A DNA stretch of 64,000 nt, from contig NZ_JACDNP010000001.1 of assembly GCF_013839425.1 (NCBI RefSeq), positions 434,001 to 498,000 of the forward strand. Reading direction: 5' to 3'. The DNA is from Halorhabdus salina. Lineage in GTDB: Archaea; Halobacteriota; Halobacteria; Halobacteriales; Haloarculaceae. A program made the position numbers and the translations under genes. Within the stretch, counting starts at the first letter, position 1. Each line of letters begins with the position of its first letter. The notes beneath the pieces are model-generated. The model did no database searches, was not told the DNA's origin, and was given only the letters and a program-made list of their open reading frames with translations. Positions 16,546-24,984 of this stretch are shown here, in pieces.

Positions 16546-17082
16546 GTGACGAACGATGACGCCTACGACGGCCTGTTTGGGGCCGTCTCTTATGCCTTCC
16601 GCGCGACGGACTCGCGGCTCTGTCGCTGGTACATCGTCCTCGGTAGCCTCGTTGCAGCCCTTATCGCCTTCGTCTTTGCCCTTGCCGTCGTCTCACTGGT
16701 CAGTGGGACTGTCAGGACAGCCGGCGGGATGCTCACAAGTTCACGGGCGTTTTACGTCGTCGTCGCCCTGTTCCTCGTCGGCCCGCTACTGGCACCGATC
16801 CTGCTGGTGGCCCGCACCCACCGTCGCGGTGAGGGTGACGCTCGCTACGATCGGGCACTTTCCGGGACAGGATTTCTGTTCGTCCTCTCGATTTACTTCG
16901 GCCTGGTTGCGTCGATGCCGTCAACCTTCCAGTTGAACGGCGAGACAATTTCTCGCCCCCCAGCGGACGGCCTACTCGGTCCGGTCGTCGAGTCATGCTA
17001 CGCCCTCCCCGAGCCAGCCTGGCCGATTGTCCCGACCACCGCGGCGGCTATCATGGTCGTCGTCCATCGCCTGTATCGGTGA
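16546..17082 (+). CDS. Four-segment membrane protein of unknown function
   Basis: The 178-residue protein starts at GTG 16546 (TNDDAYDGLFGAVSYAFRA) and has hydrophobic segments around 28-55, 68-88, 108-125 and 155-175. A TATA-like GTTTATT about 30 bases upstream supports this leaderless start instead of the longer frame to 16429. No catalytic motif is visible. Confidence 0.65.
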   Translation: MTNDDAYDGLFGAVSYAFRATDSRLCRWYIVLGSLVAALIAFVFALAVVSLVSGTVRTAGGMLTSSRAFYVVVALFLVGPLLAPILLVARTHRRGEGDARYDRALSGTGFLFVLSIYFGLVASMPSTFQLNGETISRPPADGLLGPVVESCYALPEPAWPIVPTTAAAIMVVVHRLYR

Positions 17083-17157
17083 GGTTCCTCGCGATTCAGG
17101 CCGGCGATTTCCGCTTGGACCGACGAGGAAAAGGGCGTTGGGCCCCTTTCGGGAGAT

Positions 17158-17625
17158 ATGAGCGAGAAGACGGGCACATTTGTGGTCACGAACGTCGATG
17201 AAGCCTCGGCAGTAGTAACTGATGTCGAAGACGCCCAGGTGCACACCCTCGCCGAGCATCCGGACCTAGAACGAAACGAAATCCTCGACGCGACGATCCG
17301 ACCCGAGCCACCGATGGAGGTGACCTGGGAACTAGTCACAATCCACGATCGCCGGACCATTCCCGTCGAACATAACCCGGAAACGCCGACAAAACAGGCC
17401 CGAAAGCTCGCCACAGAGCAGTCCGTCGGTGCGGTGACCCAACGTGAGCGGGCCGGGGAAGGCGAACTGCACGTGTTGACTGTCCCACCGGAACAAACCG
17501 ACCAGGCAGTCGCCGACGTTCGCGAAGACGATGCGACCCGCCGACAGGCCGCCCGACTGGGCGTCGATCGCGTCGAGATCCGTGCCGATGAGGGCGTCGT
17601 CAGTGTACGATATCTGCCAGACTGA
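17158..17625 (+). CDS. Haloarchaeal conserved protein, DUF5812-like
   Basis: The 155-residue protein starts MSEKTGTFVVTNVDEASAVV and continues with HTLAEHPDLERNEILDATI, MEVTWELVTIHDRRTIPVE and a C-terminal VEIRADEGVVSVRYLPD. I associate this pattern with the haloarchaeal DUF5812 family. Function is unknown; it is soluble, acidic and has no cysteines. It is convergent with the guaB-like gene. Confidence 0.75.
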   Translation: MSEKTGTFVVTNVDEASAVVTDVEDAQVHTLAEHPDLERNEILDATIRPEPPMEVTWELVTIHDRRTIPVEHNPETPTKQARKLATEQSVGAVTQRERAGEGELHVLTVPPEQTDQAVADVREDDATRRQAARLGVDRVEIRADEGVVSVRYLPD

Positions 17626-17648
17626 AACAGCCCGGACACCAAGCGGCC

Positions 17649-18713
17649 TTAGTCGCTGCTGTCGCTGACGACGCTCTCCCAGTCGTGATCGAAGTGTGCC
17701 CCTTCGCGTTCACGGGCGCTGGCCTCGACGGCCATGAACGCGGCATTCTCGCGGGCCGCCGGGATCGTGTGGCCGCCACAGTAGCTGAGTCCCGATCGGA
17801 TGCCGGCGGCGAAGCGATCCGCAACGCCGGCGATCGAGCCGCTGTAGGTCGTCAGCCCTTCGACACCTTCGTCAGCGTCCGGCCCGTCGGCGTCTTTGTC
17901 GGTACGGTCCTCGGCGGCGGCGGTCGTCGCCATCCCGCGGGATCGCTTGTACTGCTCGCCGTCGACCTCGATCACCTCACCCGGCGATTCGTCGGTCCCG
18001 GCGAACAGACTCCCCATCATCACGGTATCGGCCCCGGCCATCAGCGCCTTGACGGCATCGCCTGACGAGCGAATGCCGCCATCGGCGATAACGGGCACGT
18101 CCAGCGAGTCGGCGACATCGGCACAGCGATCGACGGCCGTGAGTTGCGGGACGCCAGCCCCAGCGACTTTCCGCGTCGTACAGTGGCTGCCCGGCCCGAC
18201 GCCGACTTTGACGGTATCGGCACCGATAGCGTAGAGGTCCTCGACTGCCTCGGGGGTCGCCACGTTCCCGACCACGAGATTGTCGGGGTCGTACTCGGCG
18301 ACGAGGGTTTCGACGGCGTCGAGACATCGCTCCAGGTGAGCATGGGCCACGTCGACGACGATGGCGTCGGCGCCGGCCTCGAGTGCCCGTTCGGTGCGTT
18401 CGAGATAACCCTCGGCGATGCCGACGGCCGCACCGACGCGTTCACCCGCATCGACGACGGCCTCGATCTCGGCGGCCTGTTCGTCGATCGCGAGGAACCG
18501 ATGGATCGTCCCAAATCCGCCCGCACGAGAGAGTGCGATCGCCGCTTCCCGTTCCGTGACGGAGTCCATCGGCGCCGAGAGCAGTGGTCGGTCGAGTTCG
18601 ATACCAGGCGTCAATTGCGTCGAGAGGTCCACATCGTCCCGGCTGTCGACGGGGGAACGCTGTGGCACGAGCAGGACATCCCCGTAGGAACGTCCGGTCG
18701 TGAGGTCGTTCAT
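17649..18713 (-). CDS. IMP dehydrogenase/GMP reductase family enzyme lacking CBS domains
   Basis: The 354-residue TIM-barrel enzyme has the opening [21 protein letters not shown], substrate loop [10 protein letters not shown], the catalytic cysteine loop [15 protein letters not shown], phosphate-binding [16 protein letters not shown] and [15 protein letters not shown]. The CBS module usually inserted in IMP dehydrogenase is absent, which favours GMP reductase (GMP to IMP) or a short haloarchaeal IMPDH-like enzyme. An acidic insertion ([14 protein letters not shown]) precedes the flap region. It is transcribed toward the DUF5812-like gene. Confidence 0.85.
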   Translation of the reverse strand: MNDLTTGRSYGDVLLVPQRSPVDSRDDVDLSTQLTPGIELDRPLLSAPMDSVTEREAAIALSRAGGFGTIHRFLAIDEQAAEIEAVVDAGERVGAAVGIAEGYLERTERALEAGADAIVVDVAHAHLERCLDAVETLVAEYDPDNLVVGNVATPEAVEDLYAIGADTVKVGVGPGSHCTTRKVAGAGVPQLTAVDRCADVADSLDVPVIADGGIRSSGDAVKALMAGADTVMMGSLFAGTDESPGEVIEVDGEQYKRSRGMATTAAAEDRTDKDADGPDADEGVEGLTTYSGSIAGVADRFAAGIRSGLSYCGGHTIPAARENAAFMAVEASAREREGAHFDHDWESVVSDSSD

Positions 18714-18821
18714 TCCGACCGATTATTGGGACGGCAACAAATAACGTCGTCGTTACGGGAGTAGAGGCGTCGCCGGGACGCTTTAGGAAGGCTTATTCAG
18801 GGCCGTGCCACACCCACGGTC

Positions 18822-19682
18822 ATGATCGAGTTCGAGGTTCCGGAAATCGATTATACCCGGTACTCCAACCGGCAGCTGGCGGCCGTCCCGCTTGCCGTCC
18901 TGACGGTGGCGCTGGTCGTCCTGGCCAGTGCCTGGGCAATCACCGGGTCGCCGGTCGCTCTTGGTATCGACTTTACGGGTGGATCCCAGATGACGGTCCA
19001 GTCCGATATGTCGCCGGCGGAACTGCAAGCTGCCTTTTCGCCTGATCCGGTGTCCGTCCAGGGTGTCCAGCGATACACGGACAGGTACGTGCTGACGTTC
19101 AGTGAATCGAATATCGGTAATCTGCGCGAACAGGCCGAGTCAGCTGGCCTGTCTGTCCTCGGGAGCGGTTCGACGCCAGCTTCCTTCGGTGCTGACAGTA
19201 TGCGAATCGGGATGATCGGCGTCGGAATTGCCTTCCTCGGGATGAGTATCCTGGCGTTCGCACTTTTCAGAACGTTCGTGCCGAGCGTCGCAATCATCGT
19301 CTCGGCGTTCTCGGATCTGATGATCCCGCTTGCCGTGCTCAGTCTCCTCGGCGTGAAGCTTTCTCTGGGCACGATCGCCGGGCTCCTCATGCTGATCGGG
19401 TACTCCGTCGACTCGGACATCCTGTTGAACAACCACATTCTCCGGCGACGGGGCGAATTCTATGAGAGTACCTACCAGGCGATGGAAACAGGTGTCACGA
19501 TGACGTTGACGTCGCTGGTGGCAATGGCCGTCATGGCGATCCTGGCGACGTTCTTCAACATCCAGGTCATGGCACAGATCGGATTCGTCCTCGTCATCGG
19601 GCTGGCCGCCGACCTAATGAATACCTACATGCTCAATCTGAGTCTGCTTCGCTGGTACAAGTTCCGCGGGGTGAAGCGATGA
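18822..19682 (+). CDS. secF: Protein-export membrane protein SecF
   Basis: The 286-residue protein has an N-terminal membrane segment, the conserved IDFTGGSQMTVQ beta-region, a short periplasmic-type domain, and five further segments including the SecF signature AGLLMLIGYSVDSDILLNNHI. With SecD it uses the proton or ion gradient to assist release of secreted proteins. The stop overlaps the secD ATG by four bases, giving the secF-secD order known in haloarchaea. A TATA-like sequence about 30 bases before the ATG suggests a leaderless transcript. Confidence 0.94.
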   Translation: MIEFEVPEIDYTRYSNRQLAAVPLAVLTVALVVLASAWAITGSPVALGIDFTGGSQMTVQSDMSPAELQAAFSPDPVSVQGVQRYTDRYVLTFSESNIGNLREQAESAGLSVLGSGSTPASFGADSMRIGMIGVGIAFLGMSILAFALFRTFVPSVAIIVSAFSDLMIPLAVLSLLGVKLSLGTIAGLLMLIGYSVDSDILLNNHILRRRGEFYESTYQAMETGVTMTLTSLVAMAVMAILATFFNIQVMAQIGFVLVIGLAADLMNTYMLNLSLLRWYKFRGVKR

Positions 19683-21202
19683 ATATTCGTGACAACTGGC
19701 GGATCGTCCTCCTGGCCGTCTTCGTAGTCGGGAGTGGCGTTGCCCTATTCGCTCCGGTTGCCGGTGGAGCCACTGACGACGGGGGACTGACCAACCTCCA
19801 GTACGGGATTCAACTCGACGGTGGGACCAGCCTGCAGGCACCGGCAGTCGGGATCACAGCGGAAGGGGTGAATGTAAGTGTGGATGACGAAACCGCGCTT
19901 GCACAGAACGTTTCGGCTGCGGTGTCGGTCGATCCGATCGACGTGCGTGTCTCAGCGAGGTCACAGACTGTCGAAGTGTTCTCGCGCAACGCCACCCAGG
20001 ATCAGCTACGGGACGCCCTCATCGCCGAGGGGTATCAACCCGATAGCGTCCGAGACGGCGTCACACAGCAGACACGCGAGGATATGGTGCAGGTCATCCA
20101 GGACAAGGTACAGGAGTCCGCACTCAGTGGCGGGAGCGTCTCGACGATCAACGGCATCGAGGGGACGTTCATCTCCATTACGGCACCGGATCGGGACCAA
20201 GAGGAACTGCAAAGCCTCCTCGACGAACGTGGTGTCGTGCGTATCTATGCGGTACATCAGAACGACAACGGATCGTTCGTCCAAGATCAGGTGCTCAGAC
20301 AGGACGACTTCAAGAGCATTGGGTTTGCACGGAAGGATCAGGGCGAAGCAGTCGTGCCCGTGACGATCAGGAATTCGGTCGCCGAACGGTTCCAACAGGA
20401 GATGGTCGAGTACGGGTTCGGACAGGCCCGCCGGTGTGGCGTCAATCGGGATTCGGCGTCGAACGTCTCGGACGTGGACGACTACTGCCTGGTGACGACG
20501 TTGAACGGCGAGGTCGTGTTCTCAGGCGGGGTCCAGCAAAATCTCGCCACCTCCTTTGCCAACGGTGAGTTTGCCAACGGTCCGAACTTCCGGATGACGA
20601 CCGGCCAAAATATGACCCAGGCGAAAGACCTCGAGATCAGCCTCCGGGCCGGCCGACTGCCCGCCCCACTTGACTTCGATAACGCCAGAGTTCAGAGTCT
20701 CGAACCATCGATGGGCCAGGAGTTCCGCATGGACTCGCTGATCATCGGGATCATGGCCGTGCTGTCGGTGAGCGGGATGATTTACCTCCGCTATCGTGAT
20801 CCGCGGGTCGCCTTGCCGATGATCGTCACGGCACTCTCGGAAGTGTTCATCTTGCTTGGGTTCGTCGCCCTCGTCCAGTATCCGCTGAACCTCTCACACA
20901 TCGCCGGGTTCATCGCCGTCGTCGGGACTGGGGCCGACGACCTGATCATCATCGCCGACGAGATCCTCCAGCGGGAGGATATCACGACCGACCGTGTCTT
21001 CCAGAACCGATTCCGGAAGGCCTTCTGGGTGATCGGGGCAGCGGCCGCGACGACGATCATCGCAATGAGTCCGTTGACGGTCCTCTCGCTCGGTGATCTG
21101 AGTGGGTTCGCCATCGTGACGATCGTCGGCGTGCTGATCGGTGTCCTGATCACGCGGCCGGCCTACGGCGACGTCCTCCGGAACCTCATCTTAGAGGAAT
21201 AG
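19679..21202 (+). CDS. secD: Protein-export membrane protein SecD
   Basis: The 507-residue partner of SecF has an N-terminal membrane segment, IQLDGGTSLQAP (P1 start), a large extracellular domain (about 50-350), and six C-terminal membrane segments beginning DSLIIGIMAVLSVSGMIY. The loop AGFIAVVGTGADDLIIIADEIL matches the conserved SecD region, with the paired Asp. It is coupled to secF by an ATGA overlap. The abundant S-layer proteins encoded at 25-32.6 kb are likely clients. Confidence 0.94.
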   Translation: MNIRDNWRIVLLAVFVVGSGVALFAPVAGGATDDGGLTNLQYGIQLDGGTSLQAPAVGITAEGVNVSVDDETALAQNVSAAVSVDPIDVRVSARSQTVEVFSRNATQDQLRDALIAEGYQPDSVRDGVTQQTREDMVQVIQDKVQESALSGGSVSTINGIEGTFISITAPDRDQEELQSLLDERGVVRIYAVHQNDNGSFVQDQVLRQDDFKSIGFARKDQGEAVVPVTIRNSVAERFQQEMVEYGFGQARRCGVNRDSASNVSDVDDYCLVTTLNGEVVFSGGVQQNLATSFANGEFANGPNFRMTTGQNMTQAKDLEISLRAGRLPAPLDFDNARVQSLEPSMGQEFRMDSLIIGIMAVLSVSGMIYLRYRDPRVALPMIVTALSEVFILLGFVALVQYPLNLSHIAGFIAVVGTGADDLIIIADEILQREDITTDRVFQNRFRKAFWVIGAAAATTIIAMSPLTVLSLGDLSGFAIVTIVGVLIGVLITRPAYGDVLRNLILEE

Positions 21203-21266
21203 ATCTCGCGCTTCCGGGGCAGTCGCGTCCGTATGCTTTTCCGCGCGGCTTGTGAACTGCTCATCG

Positions 21267-21437
21267 ATGGTCGAGGACAGCGATCAATTCTACTGTGAGA
21301 CCTGTGATCGCGAGGTCGCTGAATCCGAGGTGATTCGCACCAAAACGATGGGGAGCCTGGACCCAGACAAATGGCAGACGTTTTGCTGTCCCGAGTGTGG
21401 CAATCGCTTACAAACAGTCTTCGTTGGCGAGGAGTAG
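21267..21437 (+). CDS. Small zinc-ribbon protein
   Basis: The 56-residue protein has two CxxC pairs, YCETCDREV and CCPECGNRL, about 30 residues apart, making a single zinc ribbon typical of the many small zinc-finger proteins of haloarchaea. The ATG at 21267 gives MVEDSDQFYC; a longer frame from 21252 is possible. Function is unknown. It is convergent with rnhB. Confidence 0.8.
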   Translation: MVEDSDQFYCETCDREVAESEVIRTKTMGSLDPDKWQTFCCPECGNRLQTVFVGEE

Positions 21438-21458
21438 GCAGATTGGGGCCGCGACGCC

Positions 21459-22196
21459 TCAAAAGTCGTCCAGGGCCGCCTGATCGTCACTCTCGCCGGC
21501 AGCGGGCTGATCGTTCCCGCGCTCGAAATCGTCGAGGGCGGCCTGATCGGCCTGGATCAGAACGTCCCGGCAGGTCTGCCAGCACTCGCGGGCACAATCA
21601 GGCAGGTGTCCGTTCGTGTCGACGTACGATTCCAGAAACGCCCGCGTCGTTTCGTCGCCCGGATAGCCGCTCCCGACAGCGCCGTATTCGTCGGCCAGGT
21701 CCGCGACGTGGGCGTCGCGTTCGACTTTGGCGATGATGCTCGCTGCGCCGACGATCGGATGGTTCTCGTCGGCCCCATGTTCGGCCCGGAGATCGAGGTC
21801 AGCCTCGATTCGGTCGGCCACACGGCGCTCGAACCGGACAGCGTTCGTATCACCGGCGTCGAGATACGTGTCGAGGTCGTCGCTGGCGACCGGCGAGAGG
21901 GCCTCAGCGTGAGCGGCGACGGTGAGGGTGTTCATGTCCGTCTCAGGGTCGTCGATCCGCTCGACGGTGATCTCGCTGACTGCAACAGCGTGGGCCCGGT
22001 CGTGGATCGTCGCCGCAAGTTCCTCACGTCGCGCCGCCGAGAGTGCCTTCGAATCGTCGACGTCTTCGGGAAGGTCGGCTGGATCGGCGACGACACAGGC
22101 CGAAAACATCGACCCCAGGACTGGCCCCTTCCCGGCCTCGTCGACGCCCGCTCGAAGATTACGGTCAGCGCTGTCGGGTGTCTCGGCTCCCGTCAT
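21459..22196 (-). CDS. rnhB: Ribonuclease HII with duplicated PCNA-binding tail
   Basis: The 245-residue enzyme removes RNA from RNA-DNA hybrids. The catalytic signature GVDEAGKGPVLGSM and later VGAASIIAKVERD are present, with the second acidic residues in RAEHGADENHP. The C terminus carries QAALDDF twice, about 21 residues apart, the last copy ending the protein. Each fits a PCNA-interacting-peptide box (Q-x-x-L-x-x-F). It overlaps the upstream pus10 stop by four bases, so the two genes are coupled. Confidence 0.93.
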   Translation of the reverse strand: MTGAETPDSADRNLRAGVDEAGKGPVLGSMFSACVVADPADLPEDVDDSKALSAARREELAATIHDRAHAVAVSEITVERIDDPETDMNTLTVAAHAEALSPVASDDLDTYLDAGDTNAVRFERRVADRIEADLDLRAEHGADENHPIVGAASIIAKVERDAHVADLADEYGAVGSGYPGDETTRAFLESYVDTNGHLPDCARECWQTCRDVLIQADQAALDDFERGNDQPAAGESDDQAALDDF

Positions 22197-23482
22197 TCCG
22201 TTTCGGCGTCCCGCAGGAATCGATCTTCGATGAACGGTTCGGCTTCACCCTCGACGGTGACAACGTCCAACGCCGTGACGACCGCCTCGACGCCCAGCAG
22301 GCCGGCGAGGCTTGGCTCGGTTCGTCCCTCGTCGCCGGAGACGAGTTCCTTGACGTAGAGCCCACCCTCGCCGTGGATCTCGATCGTGGCGTGGGTGTCG
22401 TCGTCGCGTTCACCGCCGATAGTGTATACTTCACGCGTACGTACGATATCCCCGCGACGGTGGGCGACGCGGTTGGGAGTGCGTTGCTCGATCGTCGCGC
22501 CGTCGAGCGCGTCGAAAGCGTCTTCGAGCGCGTCCGAATCGACGGATTCGGCGAATTCGACGTCCATCCGGTAGGTTTTGGACGCGTCCAGTTCTTTGAC
22601 GCGTTCGACCATCTCGTGGGTGACCGCTTCCAGCCCCTCGACCTCGACCTTTCCGTCGGCAAAGTCGTTGATGTCGGTCTGAAGCGCCTCGACATCGACC
22701 GCCCGGGTTCGTGGCTCCTTGACTTCGATCACGAACGGGCGCCCCGTCCCAAGCATGAGGGCGTCGACGTCCTCGCGGCCGGCCCCGTGAAACACCCCTT
22801 CGGCACCGTCCATCGCCTCGCGGACCACGGGTGCGCTCAACTCTTCGACGCTCTCATCGTAGCGATAGCCCGTGCCGTCACAGCCCGCACAGGGCTCGCC
22901 GTCGACGGTACCAGTGGCGTTGCAGTCGTTGCAGGGCCACTCCGTCTGGGGAATGTCGCGTTCCAGTTTCCGGTAGCGACCGTAGACGAACGCGGAGTTG
23001 ACCTGCACGTCGACGCTGTCGGCCTCGAGATCGACGAGGATCTGGACGTCCGGGCGTTCGAAACCCACCTCCGCGTCGACGCGAGCGCCGACGCGCTTGC
23101 CGACCTCGCGGTTGACTTCCCGCTTGAACGGTTCGCCGGCGTCATCATCGAGGCCGACATCCTCGCGAAGCAGCGAGGCGTTCTCCTCGAGTAGTGGCGG
23201 GACGCGGGTGCCGACCTGGTAGGTGTCAAACTCGTACGGTTCGAGTGCATCGACGATCCGGTCGGCCCAGTCATCGAACGTCTCACAGACTCCGTCACAG
23301 ACCCAACAGTCCTCGGGTGACTCGAAGGGCTCGTCCTCGGCGAGTGCGAGTACTGTTCGCAACGATCGCCCTCGTTCGGCGTTGGTGAGGCCGAAGCTCC
23401 GGTCGGCCACTGGCCGCCCCAGACAGGCATCACACAGCGGCCCCGTCGCCGTCGCCTCGCGGGCATACGAAAGTACGTCCAT
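22193..23482 (-). CDS. pus10: tRNA pseudouridine synthase Pus10
   Basis: The 429-residue enzyme makes pseudouridine at tRNA positions 54 and 55 in archaea. It has an N-terminal zinc-binding region (CDACLGRP and CWVCDGVC), a THUMP-like middle, a second CxxC region (CNDCNATG and CAGCDGTGYRYD), and the catalytic core around GREDVDALMLGTGRPFVIEV, where the catalytic Asp lies. It is followed by rnhB with an ATGA overlap. TrmY, encoded at 45976, methylates the pseudouridine made at position 54. Confidence 0.93.
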   Translation of the reverse strand: MDVLSYAREATATGPLCDACLGRPVADRSFGLTNAERGRSLRTVLALAEDEPFESPEDCWVCDGVCETFDDWADRIVDALEPYEFDTYQVGTRVPPLLEENASLLREDVGLDDDAGEPFKREVNREVGKRVGARVDAEVGFERPDVQILVDLEADSVDVQVNSAFVYGRYRKLERDIPQTEWPCNDCNATGTVDGEPCAGCDGTGYRYDESVEELSAPVVREAMDGAEGVFHGAGREDVDALMLGTGRPFVIEVKEPRTRAVDVEALQTDINDFADGKVEVEGLEAVTHEMVERVKELDASKTYRMDVEFAESVDSDALEDAFDALDGATIEQRTPNRVAHRRGDIVRTREVYTIGGERDDDTHATIEIHGEGGLYVKELVSGDEGRTEPSLAGLLGVEAVVTALDVVTVEGEAEPFIEDRFLRDAETE

Positions 23483-23791
23483 ACGCCATCAGTGGCGAGG
23501 GGGGCGTAATTTCCTTTCGAGTCCGGTGGCGGGCGAACGCTGTCATCGCCGGTCCGTACTGGACGGATCGAATCGCTTTTGGCCCCGAATGGACTGCCGT
23601 CCCGAGACGCAACTTTGTGAGTGACGGCGAGGACATCTCCGAAGAACAACGCGACGCCCTCTCGGAAGGAAACCCTCGGGCGAGGAGTGTCAGATTCGGT
23701 CTCGTCGTGGTGACGAGCGCGCTCACAAGACAGGTCCCGTCGGTGAGAACATATATGCCGGTCACCCGCCAACGTCCGGCCACATAGGCGG
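23483..23791. promoter_or_regulatory. Intergenic region with the cheF promoter
   Basis: No convincing gene is seen here. Its right end carries ACATATATGCC at about 23748-23758, a TATA box 34-44 bases before the first cheF ATG. The rest separates two divergent genes. Confidence 0.5.
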
Positions 23792-24652
23792 ATGAGCGAC
23801 GACGAACGGAAACTGCTGGATACGGCCGGGGACTACCGGTACGCGGTCCGGGACGGGCAGCAAGTCTCTGGGGCCGACTGGCAGTCCTGTCGGTTAGTGC
23901 TGACCAACAAGCGACTGGTACTGGCCGGAAACGGGTCCAACCAGACGCTCCCGCACGGGCGCGTAACGATTCCTGACGATCCCGAGGAGTTCGTTAGCGA
24001 CGTGAGCGAAACCCTCCCGTTGGGGATGGGATCGAACGTGATCGTCGCCGCCGCGACGGACGATCCGGCATTCGTCCAGACGTACTGCCGGGCGAACGTC
24101 GGTGGGGAAGTACTGCTCGTCAGGCACCCAGCAGTTGTGGGCGGCGTCATTCAGGACGATGCCGAGTGGTCGAAAGCCCGATTTGCGATCGACGACGAGG
24201 AGTTCAGCTTGCAGTTTCCCGACGGCGAATCGATCGCCTGTGCCCTGGACGACATCGGGACGGTCGAGACGGGATCGCGGACGGTCATGGGCGAGCAACG
24301 CCGGGTCGTCGAGGTCGAACACACCGACAGCGAGGGCACAAGCCTCGAAACCCACCTCTCGGGCACTGACCGGCACACCTCCGTCCTCCGGACGCTGTTC
24401 GAGCAACTTGTCGAGGCCCGAGACGGCGAGTACGAACTGACGGAGATGGAAAATCAAGTCTTGATGGCCCTGTATTCGGGCGTCTCGCCGTTCGAAATGG
24501 CAGATTTTGTCGGCATCAGCGTCGACGAGGTCGAGGAGATCTATCAGAAGTTGCTGGACGTCGGGGCTGTCGACGAGGTCCGGACACGAACGGAAGTGTC
24601 GTTGAACGCCCAGGGGCGGAACATGGCCAGCGAGGCGATGAACGAACAGTGA
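23792..24652 (+). CDS. cheF: Archaeal taxis protein CheF, copy 1
   Basis: The 286-residue protein belongs to the archaeal CheF (DUF439) family, which links phosphorylated CheY to the archaellum motor. Typical features are SGADWQSCRLVLTNKRLVLAG, LLVRHPAVVGGVIQDDAEW, the charged VEVEHTDSEGTSLETHLSG, and a C-terminal winged helix (MENQVLMALYSGVSPFEMADFVGISVDEVEEIY). It lies away from any che cluster, directly upstream of the S-layer genes. A second copy is at 32770. Confidence 0.88.
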   Translation: MSDDERKLLDTAGDYRYAVRDGQQVSGADWQSCRLVLTNKRLVLAGNGSNQTLPHGRVTIPDDPEEFVSDVSETLPLGMGSNVIVAAATDDPAFVQTYCRANVGGEVLLVRHPAVVGGVIQDDAEWSKARFAIDDEEFSLQFPDGESIACALDDIGTVETGSRTVMGEQRRVVEVEHTDSEGTSLETHLSGTDRHTSVLRTLFEQLVEARDGEYELTEMENQVLMALYSGVSPFEMADFVGISVDEVEEIYQKLLDVGAVDEVRTRTEVSLNAQGRNMASEAMNEQ

Positions 24653-24668
24653 GGGATCCCCTTCACTG
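24647..24668 (+). terminator. Hairpin at the end of cheF copy 1
   Basis: CAGTGA (24647-24652, containing the stop codon) pairs with TCACTG (24663-24668), and the loop contains the palindrome GGGATCCC. It probably ends the cheF transcript. Confidence 0.4.
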
Positions 24669-24861
24669 AAGATCGGCCTGTCGAGCCATCCCAACGCTTC
24701 CCGATCCCTCTGGAGATAACAGGCATCAATTCAGTATCGAGTTGTTCGGAGAAACGATCCTGACAGAGTGGGACAACCCGACAAGTAGACGATCGAGCAG
24801 TACACTCCAGGCCACTATAAAACGCCAAGAATAGTTTTATATAAGAGAGGAGACAGTTGGT

Positions 24862-24984
24862 GAGAAAGTATATACCCAAACCCCTGTTTATTCAGGGATG
24901 AGAGCCGCCAGACTCCCGTACCACCGTGTGGCGTCATGCAGATCGCGGTGGAAGGGGCTGGCCGTAAATAGCATAATACAACCC
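24862..24984 (+). promoter_or_regulatory. Promoter and conserved leader of S-layer gene 1
   Basis: The segment begins GAGAAAGTATATAC (TATA box), and CCACCG (24921-24926) and CGGTGG (24946-24951), 19 bases apart, form a stem in the leader. The layout matches S-layer gene 2 (29243-29365): box to stem 59 bases, box to ATG 123 bases in both. Further TATA-like boxes at about 24815 and 24834 suggest tandem promoters. Confidence 0.65.
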
